The notes beneath the pieces were generated by a model. That model was not told where the DNA came from and made no database searches. It saw only the letters and a program-made list of their open reading frames with translations. Below, one piece after another: positions 16,549 to 26,056 of a stretch of 64,000 nt of DNA. Position numbers and translations under genes: made by a program. Source of the DNA: an uncultured Clostridia bacterium (GTDB lineage: Bacteria > Bacillota > Clostridia > Oscillospirales > Ruminococcaceae); NCBI GenBank assembly GCA_947589215.1, contig CANQCL010000001.1:1-64000 (forward strand), read 5' to 3'. Position 1 is the first letter of the stretch. Each line of letters opens with the position of its first letter.

Positions 16549-18865
16549 ACCTCCGAAGAGTGTTCAGGAAGCCATAAGATACGAAGAAATGTTTGAAAAC
16601 GGAGTATGTAATGTTGATGGTTTTCTCTATTCCAAAACTATTAAAATTTCAGACATTAACTATCAAACGGCAAGACGTGACGATCAGATAGATATGTTTT
16701 CAGATTATTGCTCAGTTCTTAATTCCTTTGACCCTTCTGTAAGAGTGCAAATAAGTATTATAAATCAGCACCTTGAGGAAGATGAGTTTAAAGAAAATAT
16801 GCTGCTTCCTATGGCTAATGATACTCTTAATGACTACCGTAAAGAGCTTAACACAATGCTTATAGATAAGGCATTAGAAGGGCAAAACAGTATAATCCAC
16901 GAAAAATATATAACAATATCAGGAATTTTTCAGAATTACGAACAGGCAGTTTCAAGACTTAGTAGGATAGTTAGCGAAGCCTCTTCCCTTTTCAAGAAAT
17001 TAGGTTGTGAAGTAACCGATTGTACAGGTGCTGACAGATTAAGGCTTATACATAATCAGCTTAGACCTAGTGAAAAATTTAGATTTGATTATAAAGATCT
17101 GATTTACAGCGGTTTAAAAACAAAAGATTTTGTCTGCCCTTCTTCATTTGACTTTTCCGAAAAGAATTTTTATGAGTATGGAGACGGAGAAGTCGGACAA
17201 ACATTGTTTTTGAGGGATTTGCCGTCTGATCTAGGCGACAGGCTTATTGCTGAACTTACTGAAATTCCAGTTGACATGGTTATAACACTCCATATACAGT
17301 CGGTTGAAAAGTCAAAAGCCTTTGATTTAGTAGGTAAAAAAATAACCTTTATGGAACAGCAAAAGCAACATGAAATTAAAAAGTATTTAAAAGACAGCGG
17401 CGGAGTGTATGATGAATCTATGCTCCCGTATGAACTGCGCTACTCACTGCAAGACGCAACACAGTTTCGTGATGATATGCAGAATAAAAACCAGCAAATG
17501 TTTAAGATGACAATGCTTATTAACACTCATGCAAAAACCATAGAGGAATTAAACGATACAATATTTCAGATCACAACAATTGCAAGAAAAAACAACTGTA
17601 AATTTGCAAGTCTTGATTATATGCAGGAAAAAGGATTAAATTCTACTCTGCCTTTAGGTAAGAACTTTGTTCCTATTGAAAGAACGCTTACAACTGCTTC
17701 TACAGCTATATTCATTCCGTTTACTAATATGGAGCTTTATCAAAGCGGAGGAATATATTACGGCTTAAACGCAATTTCAAAAAATCTTTTATTTTTTGAC
17801 AGGCGTTCTCTTAAAGCCGGCAACGGACTTATTTTCGGTACACCAGGTTCGGGTAAGAGTTTTGCTGCAAAGCGTGAAATGATAAGCGTTTTACTGAATG
17901 ATCCAACAGCAGAAGTAATAATTTTAGATCCTGAGCGTGAATATTCAAATCTTGCGAGAGGTTTTGACGGAGAAATAATAGACATAAGTGCTTCATCAAA
18001 GTCACATATCAATGCTTTTGATATTAACCTTGACTATGCTGACGAGAACGATCCTATAAGCCTTAAATCAGAGTTTATAATTTCCCTTATAGAATTGCTC
18101 GCAGGCGGCAACTCAGGATTAAGCTCTGCAGAAAGAACCGTAATTGACAGAACTGCGATCATTATTTATCAAAAATATTTTCAGTATGCAGATGAAAGTA
18201 AGATGCCTACTTTGGAAGATTTTTGGGAAACGCTTAAAAAACAGCCGGAAGATGAAGCTAAAGCTTTGGCTTTAAGCTTAGAGGTATATGTAAAAGGAAG
18301 CCTGTCTACGTTTGCACATAAAACGAATGTTGATATAAAGAAAAGGCTTGTAGTATTCGATATGAAAGATCTCGGGAAACAGCTTAAGCCTATGGGAATG
18401 TTAATTGTTCTTGACCAAATTTGGAACAGAATAACCGAAAATCGAAACAAGGGCAGAAGAACATGGTTGTATATTGATGAAATGCAGTTATTTTTTAATT
18501 CCGAACAGTGTTCTTCATATTTCTTTGAACTGTGGTCAAGAGCAAGAAAATGGGGCGCAATCCCTACCGGCATAACGCAGAATGTTGAAACACTTCTTAT
18601 GTCTGACGACGGGCGCAGAATACTTTCTAACTCCGTATCTTCCTTTGTTATGATGCTAAATCAGTCTAAGATTGATGGAGATGAGCTTTCAAAACTGCTT
18701 AACATCTCTGATGAACTTATGACACACATCACAAACTCAGACAGCGGACACGGTTTACTTTTTGCCGGAAAATCTATTATTCCATTTGAAGATAAATTCC
18801 CTGAAAATACTCAGCTTTATAAAATGATGACAACAAAGGTTGAAGAATTAAATCAGATGGAGTGA
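16382..18865 (+). CDS. VirB4-type conjugation ATPase
   Basis: This 827-residue ATPase powers the secretion channel. I chose ATG 16382 because AAGGAGG lies 12 bases upstream; an in-frame ATG at 16352 lacks a site. The basic N-terminal tail (about 1-55) is followed by the TraC/VirB4 N-terminal domain (about 60-420) and the ATPase. Walker A is GTPGSGKS at about 486 and Walker B is WLYIDEMQ at about 694. GVCNVDGFLYSKTIKISDINY near residue 78 is a conserved start of the family in Firmicute ICEs. It overlaps prgI by 167 bp and ends 4 bp before the M23-like gene. Confidence 0.93.
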   Translation: MITKRKNRDLNGKDITSEPKKSKSKKGNSQAARLRALERKAAQQDADYIKSQKKLKPPKSVQEAIRYEEMFENGVCNVDGFLYSKTIKISDINYQTARRDDQIDMFSDYCSVLNSFDPSVRVQISIINQHLEEDEFKENMLLPMANDTLNDYRKELNTMLIDKALEGQNSIIHEKYITISGIFQNYEQAVSRLSRIVSEASSLFKKLGCEVTDCTGADRLRLIHNQLRPSEKFRFDYKDLIYSGLKTKDFVCPSSFDFSEKNFYEYGDGEVGQTLFLRDLPSDLGDRLIAELTEIPVDMVITLHIQSVEKSKAFDLVGKKITFMEQQKQHEIKKYLKDSGGVYDESMLPYELRYSLQDATQFRDDMQNKNQQMFKMTMLINTHAKTIEELNDTIFQITTIARKNNCKFASLDYMQEKGLNSTLPLGKNFVPIERTLTTASTAIFIPFTNMELYQSGGIYYGLNAISKNLLFFDRRSLKAGNGLIFGTPGSGKSFAAKREMISVLLNDPTAEVIILDPEREYSNLARGFDGEIIDISASSKSHINAFDINLDYADENDPISLKSEFIISLIELLAGGNSGLSSAERTVIDRTAIIIYQKYFQYADESKMPTLEDFWETLKKQPEDEAKALALSLEVYVKGSLSTFAHKTNVDIKKRLVVFDMKDLGKQLKPMGMLIVLDQIWNRITENRNKGRRTWLYIDEMQLFFNSEQCSSYFFELWSRARKWGAIPTGITQNVETLLMSDDGRRILSNSVSSFVMMLNQSKIDGDELSKLLNISDELMTHITNSDSGHGLLFAGKSIIPFEDKFPENTQLYKMMTTKVEELNQME

Positions 18866-18869
18866 TTTT

Positions 18870-20564
18870 ATGAGTAAAGGTATTATCAAAGATGACAAAG
18901 ACATTATAAAACAAAGTCCGAATGTCGCAGTCTTTAAACAAGACAAATCTAAGTTACCTTTAATAAACGTTAAGGACAATAATCCTGATGTTTATAAAAG
19001 TTTTGTCAAGGCTGCAACATCAGAAACTATGAAGAAGTCTGTAAATGATAATATGGCTTCTGCTCTGAAATCAGAAAAAGCAAATGCTGAAACTATATCG
19101 GCAAAAAAAGTTCATTCTTCTAAATTGAATGATGATTCCTATTCTGTATCTGTAAACTTAAAAAACGGCAAGGCTTTAACAGATAACAGGGGTATTGGCA
19201 ATCAGGATAAACCTAAGCTAAAACAACCACAAAAAAATCAAACATATTCAAAAAGTAAAAAGTCTGTTGAAAAACCTCGCAGTAGCGTTACATCTAGGGC
19301 TGTAAATGGTACTAGATCAACGATTAGGAAATCATATGCAGGCGTTGAGGGAGCGGCATTTAATGATGAGAATATGAGAACGTTTGTAGCTACTAGGAAT
19401 ACGACAAAAGCTATATTGAAGTCTCCTAAAACTGCATATAGAACGGCTAAAACGGCAGTTAAAGCCCCATATAAGACTGCAAAGGCAGGCGTTAAAGCAA
19501 CTAAGGTCACTGTCAAGGTTGTTTATTCAACCGCTAAAGTAGCTGTTAAGGCTGTTAAGGCTGCTGTAGCCGTTATTTCCTTTGTTATTACCAATCTGCC
19601 GATTATTCTCACAGTTTTAGCTGTTGCTTTGGTTGTAGTTTCAATCATCTCAATTTTTACATCTATATTTTCGAATATATCACTAAAGTCTGATGATGTG
19701 GAATTAACAAAAGCATACTCGTATATGACACAGTTAGATTCAGAATTGACTGCTGAAATAGTCAACATTCAACTTGTTTCAGGAAAACAAGTACAGATTT
19801 TTGTCAATGGAACTTCCTGCAATATAGATGATTTTGAAATTAGAACAGATGTTGATATGGTTCTTGCCTGGTTTGACGCAGAATATGAGGATTATGCTTT
19901 TGACGCTATTATTTATGGACTTTTTGGCGGAACAAACATAAAAGAGGAAATAGAATTAATATGGGAAGATCTTTATTCGTATGAAACTAAAGACATTTAT
20001 GATAAAAACTCTGGAGAAAACATTTTACAAGTAAATGTGCATGCTGAATCATTTGAAAGTTTTGCAGAAAGCAATGCACCAAAGAACAAACAATCTTTTG
20101 AGTTTATGAAAGAAATTGGTGTGTTTACTAGTAAAGGTGAAATTTTAAAGCCTTTTAAATTTGATTCTATACTTAACAGATACGGTTATTATTGCCGCCC
20201 TGTTACCAAAAAAGTTTTCGGCAAAGAAAAAACTTCATTATGGATTTTTGAACATTCAGGAGTGGACTTGAAAGCAGATGAAGGTACAAAAGTAAAATCC
20301 GGAATTAATGGTACGGTCGTCTTTGTTGGAAATAGTGATGAATACGGAAATAGTGTCCATATTGAAAACAAAGACAGTAAGTCAATTATATACTATTCAA
20401 AGTTAAAGGATATAACTGTAGAGAAAGGTCAAAAAGTCAAGCAGGGTACTGTTATTGGTCATGTAGGTAATACCGGAACTAGCTGTTCGGAGTTTGGAGC
20501 TTGTCTGCACGTTGAATATTATAAAAAAGGTAAAAATGTTGTACCTTCAATGTATTTTAAATAA
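18870..20564 (+). CDS. Conjugation protein with membrane anchor and degenerate M23 domain
   Basis: This 564-residue protein has a long Lys-rich cytoplasmic part (1-240) with repeated TAKTAVKA-like units, one membrane helix (about 242-270), an extracellular region, and a LytM/M23 domain (about 460-564, HSGVDLKADEGTKVKSG). The zinc HxxxD motif is present (HSGVD). The catalytic HxH reads CLH, and the YGH motif reads YSK, so two usual histidines are missing. Hydrolase activity is therefore doubtful. It occupies the position where Firmicute elements carry their wall hydrolase, so a structural or wall-binding role in the channel is likely. Confidence 0.75.
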   Translation: MSKGIIKDDKDIIKQSPNVAVFKQDKSKLPLINVKDNNPDVYKSFVKAATSETMKKSVNDNMASALKSEKANAETISAKKVHSSKLNDDSYSVSVNLKNGKALTDNRGIGNQDKPKLKQPQKNQTYSKSKKSVEKPRSSVTSRAVNGTRSTIRKSYAGVEGAAFNDENMRTFVATRNTTKAILKSPKTAYRTAKTAVKAPYKTAKAGVKATKVTVKVVYSTAKVAVKAVKAAVAVISFVITNLPIILTVLAVALVVVSIISIFTSIFSNISLKSDDVELTKAYSYMTQLDSELTAEIVNIQLVSGKQVQIFVNGTSCNIDDFEIRTDVDMVLAWFDAEYEDYAFDAIIYGLFGGTNIKEEIELIWEDLYSYETKDIYDKNSGENILQVNVHAESFESFAESNAPKNKQSFEFMKEIGVFTSKGEILKPFKFDSILNRYGYYCRPVTKKVFGKEKTSLWIFEHSGVDLKADEGTKVKSGINGTVVFVGNSDEYGNSVHIENKDSKSIIYYSKLKDITVEKGQKVKQGTVIGHVGNTGTSCSEFGACLHVEYYKKGKNVVPSMYFK

Positions 20565-20581
20565 GAAAGGATGAGTTTTTA

Positions 20582-20803
20582 ATGACGACCACAGAAAAAA
20601 TTGATATTAAGCGCAAGAAAATTGCTAAAAACAATGAACAAATTCAGCAGTTAAAAGAGAAAAATAAACAGCTCGAAAATGAAGTTGACCTTTTAATTGC
20701 CGCAGAGGTTAAACGTAATATGAATGTGCTTAATGTTCCAATTGAAAATATGAGCGAAATGCTTAAAAATTTGAGTAAGAAAGGAACTGATAATAATGAT
20801 TAA
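20582..20803 (+). CDS. DUF4315-type small coiled-coil protein
   Basis: This 73-residue protein is helical and charged, with a heptad pattern (IQQLKEKNKQLENEVDLLIAAEV). It matches the DUF4315 family that is almost always found in Clostridial conjugation operons next to VirB4 and hydrolase genes. Function is unknown. Its last eight bases overlap the start of ssb, so translation is coupled. Confidence 0.75.
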   Translation: MTTTEKIDIKRKKIAKNNEQIQQLKEKNKQLENEVDLLIAAEVKRNMNVLNVPIENMSEMLKNLSKKGTDNND

Positions 20804-21218
20804 CAATGTAACTCTTTTAGGAAGAATAACACATGATTTGGAGGTTAAAAACACTCCAAGCGGTGTTGCTGTATTAGCCTTTACAGTGGCAGTGGACAGG
20901 GGCTATACAAAACAGGGTGAAGAAAGACAAGCTGATTTCATCAGATGTGTTGCTTGGAAACAAAGGGCTGTATTTATTGAAAAGTACTTTAAAAAGGGTA
21001 GTATGATCGCCATTGAGGGCAAATTGCAGACAAGAACCTATGATGATAAAAATAATGTAAAACACTTTATTACAGAAGTGATCGTCAGCAACATTTCATT
21101 CACCGGTGAGAGAAATAACGATGATGCTAAATCGAACGACAGCAAAGATTATCAAGAAGAAATAGGCGATATTGATGATTTCGAAGTTGTTATTACCGAC
21201 GAGGGTACTCCGTTTTAA
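20796..21218 (+). CDS. ssb: Single-stranded DNA-binding protein
   Basis: This 140-residue SSB has an OB-fold N-terminus (NNVTLLGRITHDLEVKNTPS, then FIRCVAWKQRAVFIEKYFKKG) spanning about 1-105. A short acidic tail follows, ending DEGTPF, which is close to the DDxPF tip that recruits partner proteins. Within a conjugative element it coats transferred single strands and protects them before second-strand synthesis. Compared with chromosomal SSB, the linker is short. Confidence 0.93.
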   Translation: MINNVTLLGRITHDLEVKNTPSGVAVLAFTVAVDRGYTKQGEERQADFIRCVAWKQRAVFIEKYFKKGSMIAIEGKLQTRTYDDKNNVKHFITEVIVSNISFTGERNNDDAKSNDSKDYQEEIGDIDDFEVVITDEGTPF

Positions 21219-21241
21219 TAATTACAATAATAATTCAACAT

Positions 21242-21270
21242 AAGGGTGGCTGATTCAGTCACCCTTTATT
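21242..21270 (+). terminator. Terminator after ssb
   Basis: AAGGGTGGCTGA pairs with TCAGTCACCCTT with one G-U pair (12-bp stem), followed by TATTTATT. It is a likely partial terminator in the middle of the element. Confidence 0.7.
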
Positions 21271-21289
21271 TATTAGGAGATGATTTTTA

Positions 21290-21859
21290 ATGTTTAAGAA
21301 AATATTTCAAAAATACAAAAAGCTTATTATTGCTGTAATTGTATTTGCAGTTATTGTTTTTATATCCTTTATAGCTACTGTTATTTCTGTTTCAAAACAT
21401 GAAAATAAGGCTAATAATTCTACATCTGAAGCCGTTTCAAAACAAACTGAAAACTTATCTACGACTATTGCTAGCACCACACCAACGCGTGAAATAAGTC
21501 CTTATTCTAATGATTATGATAAATCATTAGACGATATTAAAGATGTACTTGTAATCAATAAGTGGCGCGGTAAGGGTAAATACAATGCAGATGAGGGCAA
21601 AGAGTATTCATTTTCATTTGGAAATGATGATATTGCAGTTATATCTTCACCACAGGAAAAAGAAAAAGTGCTGATCAATATGAAATATGTAAAAAGTGTT
21701 ATTGGCAAGTACAATACATACAGAATTGTATGTGATTTAAGCTTTCAGGACGGAAAATACATAACCGACAGCACTCTTATCTTAACCTTTAAAGAAAGTG
21801 TATACGAACTCAGGTGTGATGATTTTCCGTTATACCAACAATTTTGTATTAAGGAGTGA
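21290..21859 (+). CDS. Membrane-anchored extracytoplasmic protein, unknown
   Basis: This 189-residue protein has one N-terminal membrane helix (about 12-35) and a Ser/Thr-rich linker (about 42-70). A C-terminal domain of about 110 residues has alternating strands (YSFSFGNDDIAVISS, then RIVCDLSFQDGKY), which suggests a small beta barrel. No family is recognised. It ends six bases before the HAD gene, so the two are co-transcribed. An extracellular or wall-side role in the element is inferred. Confidence 0.55.
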   Translation: MFKKIFQKYKKLIIAVIVFAVIVFISFIATVISVSKHENKANNSTSEAVSKQTENLSTTIASTTPTREISPYSNDYDKSLDDIKDVLVINKWRGKGKYNADEGKEYSFSFGNDDIAVISSPQEKEKVLINMKYVKSVIGKYNTYRIVCDLSFQDGKYITDSTLILTFKESVYELRCDDFPLYQQFCIKE

Positions 21860-21865
21860 TAAAAA

Positions 21866-22540
21866 GTGAAAAAGCGGATATTTTTTGATATGGACGGAAC
21901 GCTTAATAAAGTTACAGACGCTTTATTAGATGAAAGCGGTAAGGTTCAGGTTGAGAAAATTTATAAAGAAAATAATTTTTATTTAAACATTAAGCCTGAA
22001 CCTAACGTTATTGATATGGTAAGAGAACTAAAAAAGTCATACGGTAATAATGTAGAGCTTTTTGTTTTGTCTGCCTGTGAGCTTGGAGATCCTCCCGGCT
22101 TTGAAAAACAAAAAGATAAATGGCTTGACAAACACGAAGTACCTATCAAGCCTGAAAATCGTATATATATTCCTCTTAACGGAAATAAAGCCGATTATAT
22201 ACCCAAAGGCTTAAGAGATGGAGATATTCTCATTGATGACTACAACAAAAATCTTGAGGAATTTAGATACGAATATGCAAAAGCAGGTAAAAAATGCGAG
22301 TGCATTAAGGTTGTAACAGAACACAACGATAGAGGGCTAGGTTTATGCGGCGGCGAAAAAAATGATTTGTGGCAAGGCAAAAGAGTGTATACAGATAAAT
22401 CGGCGCAGGAAAATATAAAATTGCTTTTTGAAGCAAGGACGCCAATGAAAGACCGTATATCAAAAGCAAAACAACAGGCACAACAAATTAATGCACAGCA
22501 AAGACAAAAGTCAGCTCCTTACAAAAACAAAGCTAGATAG
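21866..22540 (+). CDS. HAD-family 5'-nucleotidase-like protein with shared C-terminal tail
   Basis: This 224-residue protein begins at GTG 21866 after AAGGAG. The DMDGT motif (residues 8-12) and the IDDYNKN segment (about 127) are HAD phosphatase motifs I and IV, and the size suits the NT5C deoxynucleotidase group. VLSACELGDPPGFEKQKDKW (motif II region) supports this. The last about 40 residues carry TPMKDRISKAKQQAQQIN, the tail motif shared with the PcfB-like, ArdC-like and toxin-like proteins. Substrate is unknown. Lowering or editing nucleotide pools in the recipient is a guess from the tail. Confidence 0.7.
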   Translation: MKKRIFFDMDGTLNKVTDALLDESGKVQVEKIYKENNFYLNIKPEPNVIDMVRELKKSYGNNVELFVLSACELGDPPGFEKQKDKWLDKHEVPIKPENRIYIPLNGNKADYIPKGLRDGDILIDDYNKNLEEFRYEYAKAGKKCECIKVVTEHNDRGLGLCGGEKNDLWQGKRVYTDKSAQENIKLLFEARTPMKDRISKAKQQAQQINAQQRQKSAPYKNKAR

Positions 22541-22555
22541 AAAGGAGTCTGCGAC

Positions 22556-23515
22556 TTGATTAAATCAATTATATTTATAATACTTTGTATGGTTGGTTTT
22601 GTACTCTTGTTTATATTTTTTAGGCGATTTTTAAACCATTGGCGGTATGAACGTTCACAAACGTTTAGCATAATTGTAGATTTAGTTATTATTGTCCTAT
22701 CAATACTGGTGATTTTATTCTTTGGCTTTTGCCTGATAAAAAATATTACCGCTGATAACAGTCGTAATAATAGTAAAATAAAAACAACAACGTCTTCAAC
22801 TACAACAACTGCTTCAAGCACCATATTGACAACGACGTCTTTTTCTAAGCCTTTAACATCATCAAATACCACGGCCACACCATATAAAACAAGAACTATA
22901 AAAACCACAGCTAAAACTACATCTACATCAAAGAAAATGGTAACAAGAAAACAAATTAACACTACAAGAGCTTACATAACTTCTGCTTATAATACTGCAG
23001 CTCCTGCGCCAGTGCAAACAACAAAACGTACTACGACAACGACAACAAAGAAAACTATAAGAACTACAAAGCCTTCAAAACGTGTTACAACTACAAAGGT
23101 AACAACTACTGCATATATTGCTGAAAACGCTTATTCGTCTGAGCTTTTATCTCTTGTAAATAAGTATCGAAAGGCAAGCGGTATCACTAAGCTTAAGCCT
23201 ATGATAGATCTAGATAAAATAGCATATCAAAGAGCCAAAGAAATAGCTGAAAACTATTCACACATACGCCCGAATGGTAATGTAGCTCAATCGATATTGA
23301 AAGATTATGGATTATCATATTCGTACTTTGGTGAGAACTTAGGTGCTGGAAGCAAAACAAGCGAACAGATATTTAAAGAATGGCGATATTCCCCAGTAAA
23401 TAATGCTAACATTTTAAACAGCAATTACAAGTATGTCGGCTCTGCATATTACTATTACCCTGACGATCCTAGCGGTCGTCATTTTTATTGGGTTCAAGTA
23501 TTTTATACTCCATAA
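22556..23515 (+). CDS. Membrane-anchored CAP/SCP-domain protein
   Basis: This 319-residue protein starts at TTG 22556 after AAAGGAG. Two membrane helices are at about 2-22 and 39-65. A long Thr/Lys-rich linker follows (about 75-192). The C-terminus is a CAP (SCP/PR-1) domain of about 125 residues: LLSLVNKYRKASGITKLKP, then AYQRAKEIAENYSHIRPNG, then GENLGAG. The domain has the His and Glu residues typical of the CAP cavity. Such proteins are secreted and act at the cell surface; their activity is generally unclear. A role in mating contact is inferred from context. Confidence 0.75.
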   Translation: MIKSIIFIILCMVGFVLLFIFFRRFLNHWRYERSQTFSIIVDLVIIVLSILVILFFGFCLIKNITADNSRNNSKIKTTTSSTTTTASSTILTTTSFSKPLTSSNTTATPYKTRTIKTTAKTTSTSKKMVTRKQINTTRAYITSAYNTAAPAPVQTTKRTTTTTTKKTIRTTKPSKRVTTTKVTTTAYIAENAYSSELLSLVNKYRKASGITKLKPMIDLDKIAYQRAKEIAENYSHIRPNGNVAQSILKDYGLSYSYFGENLGAGSKTSEQIFKEWRYSPVNNANILNSNYKYVGSAYYYYPDDPSGRHFYWVQVFYTP

Positions 23516-23535
23516 AATTTGAAAGGACTGATATT

Positions 23536-25716
23536 ATGCTTTATGAAAAGAAAGACTTTAAAAACAATTTAGGTATACAGAAAATTGAAATGGATCTTCC
23601 GACAGTATGGAAAGAAAGTGAATCTCTTGCCAGTGTTACTATTACATTAAGCAATGGAGAACAAATAACTGATATATTCCTAAATCAATATGACACTTCA
23701 TTATGGGGAACTGAGATCGAAGTCAAAATTCCACAGTATGCTTGGTCGATTATACATAACAATCACCCTATATCAGAAAACAGTTTTGATGAAATGGAGA
23801 ATTTGCTTCTTTCAACATACAAAGAGGCAGAAAATCATTTTTCTGAGGTACAGGTGAAAATGGAACATACGCCTGCAGAAAGACTGTTATTAAAATCCGA
23901 TGAAGCTTTTGATACAGTGTTCACGAGTGAGGAATTACTTAAATCTTATCTAGATATTATGGCTCACTTCCCTAATCAAAACATTTATAATGATATGGCC
24001 ATATTTCTTCAAAAACAAAATGCTTCCGACCTCAGAACATTACAAGAATGGCAAAATGAAGGCTTTGCTCCTATAGATAGTAATCAGAAAATATATCTTT
24101 TGGTTCCGGGTACAAACGGATATAAACTTTCAGAGTATTACGATATATCCTCTGTAAATGATCCCAATGAATCAATTTCTATTGAAGATCAAGTACTAAG
24201 AGGAAAAACATTTACTAAGCCTCAATCTAAACAATTAACACTGTCAGATGAAGAAAAGGCTTCAATAAACGATTTTATGCAAAGCTCAGATATTATAGAA
24301 AGTATCACTAGAATTTCCATAGGCTGCAGCAGTGATAGAGTAATTCAAAATGTTATAGGATATGTATTGGCAAAGCGCTATAACCTTGATACTAGTAGTT
24401 TTGAATTAAATTCATTATTATCACTGAAAAATAGAGCCAATGACAGAAAATCGGTAATCGAGCTTAAACAAATAATTGCTAACTGCCATGCCGGAGTGGA
24501 ATCTGCAATAAAAAGAATTGATACTCAGCTTAATGAAGTCTCTAAGAACAAAGCTGTTAAGCCAAAAGATACTGATAAGATTAATGAAAAAGGTTTTTCT
24601 AAAAGTCAGAAACAGAATGAACAATCCCAAAAACAGCAAAAGGTAAAAGAAGATTTAAAGGAAAAGAGTTTTTCAAAATTTGATAAAACTCAAGCTTTGT
24701 TAAAACAGGCTGAAAAAGGCATTAGAGAGGTTTTTGAATCGAATAAATTCAGGCAATATTTAAAAACAATGTCTGTGTTTCACAATTACAGCCCTCGTAA
24801 TACGATGTTGATTATGCAGCAAAATCCAAATGCAACTAAGGTAGCCGGATTTAATACATGGCAGAAGATCGGTCGTTATGTAAAACGCGGTGAAAAAGGA
24901 ATAAAAATTATTGCATGGTCACCGAGATCCGTTGAAGTAGAAACAAAAATTAAAGATGAGAATGGTAGCTTCGTTTTAGACGAAAATGGCAAAGAAAAAA
25001 CTGCTTTAACTCGACAGCAAATTCCTAACTATAAAGCTGTAACAGTTTTTGATGTTTCACAAACGCAAGGCGAACCACTGCCAGAGCTTACAAACGAGCT
25101 TAAAGCGTCTGTAAATAATTATGTTGACTATTATAATTCTCTTGCAAAAATTTCAAAATATTCTATAAATTTTGCTGATGAATCAGTTCTCGGAACAGGC
25201 GTTAAAGGTAATTGTAATTACTCCAAAAATACTATTAACATCAAAAAGAATATGAGTGAATCTCATACTATAAAAACCCTTGTGCATGAGATTTCCCACT
25301 CGCGTTTGCATAGCAGTAATAACCTTTCACGTCAACAGAAAGAAATAGAAGCTGAAAGCGTTGCTTTTGTCGTTTGTGAACATTTGGGCTTTGACACTTC
25401 TGATTATTCTTTTCCTTATCTTGCTTCATGGAGTGAAAATAAAGAACTTAAAGTTTTAGAAAATTCTCTTGCAAATATTCAAAGAGAAGCCAACGCTTTA
25501 ATTACAGAATTTGATGAAGCATATAAAGAAATTACAATGGAAAAATCAAAGCAAAAAGAGCATTTACAGCAAAAGACTCCGATGAAAGAACAAATTGCAA
25601 AAGCAAAACAGCAGGCGGCAATTTTAAATGGTAACTATGCCAGGCAAAGACAACAACAGCTTACTCAAGCAAATATCCAAAATAACAGAAAGGAAGTCGC
25701 AAGAAATGTTAAATGA
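23536..25716 (+). CDS. ArdC-like antirestriction / zincin-like protein
   Basis: The start is ATG 23536, after GAAAGGACTG; the 48 bases before it overlap the CAP gene and have no site. The product is 726 residues. Residues about 380-480 match the ssDNA-binding ArdC N-terminal domain (FRQYLKTMSVFHNYSPRNTM, then AGFNTWQKIGRYVKRGEKGI). Residues about 575-640 hold the metallopeptidase motif HEISH (about 583), with AESVAFVV downstream. The first 370 residues are unassigned. ArdC proteins protect incoming DNA from restriction, and ArdC of pSa is known to travel into the recipient with the DNA. The C-terminus carries TPMKEQIAKAKQQAAILN, the shared tail. Confidence 0.8.
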   Translation: MLYEKKDFKNNLGIQKIEMDLPTVWKESESLASVTITLSNGEQITDIFLNQYDTSLWGTEIEVKIPQYAWSIIHNNHPISENSFDEMENLLLSTYKEAENHFSEVQVKMEHTPAERLLLKSDEAFDTVFTSEELLKSYLDIMAHFPNQNIYNDMAIFLQKQNASDLRTLQEWQNEGFAPIDSNQKIYLLVPGTNGYKLSEYYDISSVNDPNESISIEDQVLRGKTFTKPQSKQLTLSDEEKASINDFMQSSDIIESITRISIGCSSDRVIQNVIGYVLAKRYNLDTSSFELNSLLSLKNRANDRKSVIELKQIIANCHAGVESAIKRIDTQLNEVSKNKAVKPKDTDKINEKGFSKSQKQNEQSQKQQKVKEDLKEKSFSKFDKTQALLKQAEKGIREVFESNKFRQYLKTMSVFHNYSPRNTMLIMQQNPNATKVAGFNTWQKIGRYVKRGEKGIKIIAWSPRSVEVETKIKDENGSFVLDENGKEKTALTRQQIPNYKAVTVFDVSQTQGEPLPELTNELKASVNNYVDYYNSLAKISKYSINFADESVLGTGVKGNCNYSKNTINIKKNMSESHTIKTLVHEISHSRLHSSNNLSRQQKEIEAESVAFVVCEHLGFDTSDYSFPYLASWSENKELKVLENSLANIQREANALITEFDEAYKEITMEKSKQKEHLQQKTPMKEQIAKAKQQAAILNGNYARQRQQQLTQANIQNNRKEVARNVK

Positions 25717-25927
25717 TTTAGAAAAACAGCTCGTTAAAATTCATCTAGAAGAAACTGACAGAAGCCGGGCTCAAATGATAGATCTAATTGAAAAAATTAA
25801 GCCGGATGATGTCAATAGTTTTCTTTATCAAAATTATCAGGGTGTGCTTCAAGAATTAAAAAATATGACAGATGAAGATTTCAAAATTGTTGCAATTCAG
25901 CTTGAATTTTTTGAAGAAAACACTTGA
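25706..25927 (+). CDS. Small helical protein, unknown
   Basis: This 73-residue protein starts at ATG 25706 inside the end of the ArdC-like gene, preceded by AAAGGAAG. It is acidic and predicted helical (MLNDLEKQLVKIHLEETDR, then ELKNMTDEDFKIVAIQLEFF). Overlap by 11 bp implies coupled translation. No family is recognised. The promoter for the downstream toxin-like gene begins within its stop codon. Confidence 0.5.
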   Translation: MLNDLEKQLVKIHLEETDRSRAQMIDLIEKIKPDDVNSFLYQNYQGVLQELKNMTDEDFKIVAIQLEFFEENT

Positions 25928-25952
25928 CAATTACATAATAAAAATATACAAT
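25924..25952 (+). promoter_or_regulatory. Promoter of the structured leader and toxin-like gene
   Basis: TTGACA (25924-25929), a 17-bp spacer and TACAAT (25947-25952). It gives the next gene transcription of its own, independent of the operon. Confidence 0.75.
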
Positions 25953-25957
25953 AATAT

Positions 25958-26056
25958 TGTAAGATTTGTCTTACATTTTGCCCACTGCGGACAAATAAAA
26001 AAACAGCAGATTGCTAAATATTTCGCCACCGTGGCGAGCCTAAATTACGGAGTAAA
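25958..26056 (+). ncRNA. Structured leader RNA upstream of the toxin-like gene
   Basis: Between promoter and terminator lie about 100 bases without a clear ORF. Visible hairpins are TGTAAGA/TCTTACA (25958-25975) and CGCCA/TGGCG near 26030. The order promoter, RNA, terminator, ribosome site and toxin-like ORF matches type III toxin-antitoxin loci. I see only weak resemblance between two GCC-ACNG-GG segments and no clear tandem repeat, so an attenuator leader is equally possible. Confidence 0.4.

Noticed and set aside
23488-23535. Upstream extension of the ArdC-like protein
   Set aside because: It overlaps the end of the CAP gene and lacks a ribosome site. ATG 23536 has GAAAGGACTG ahead of it.
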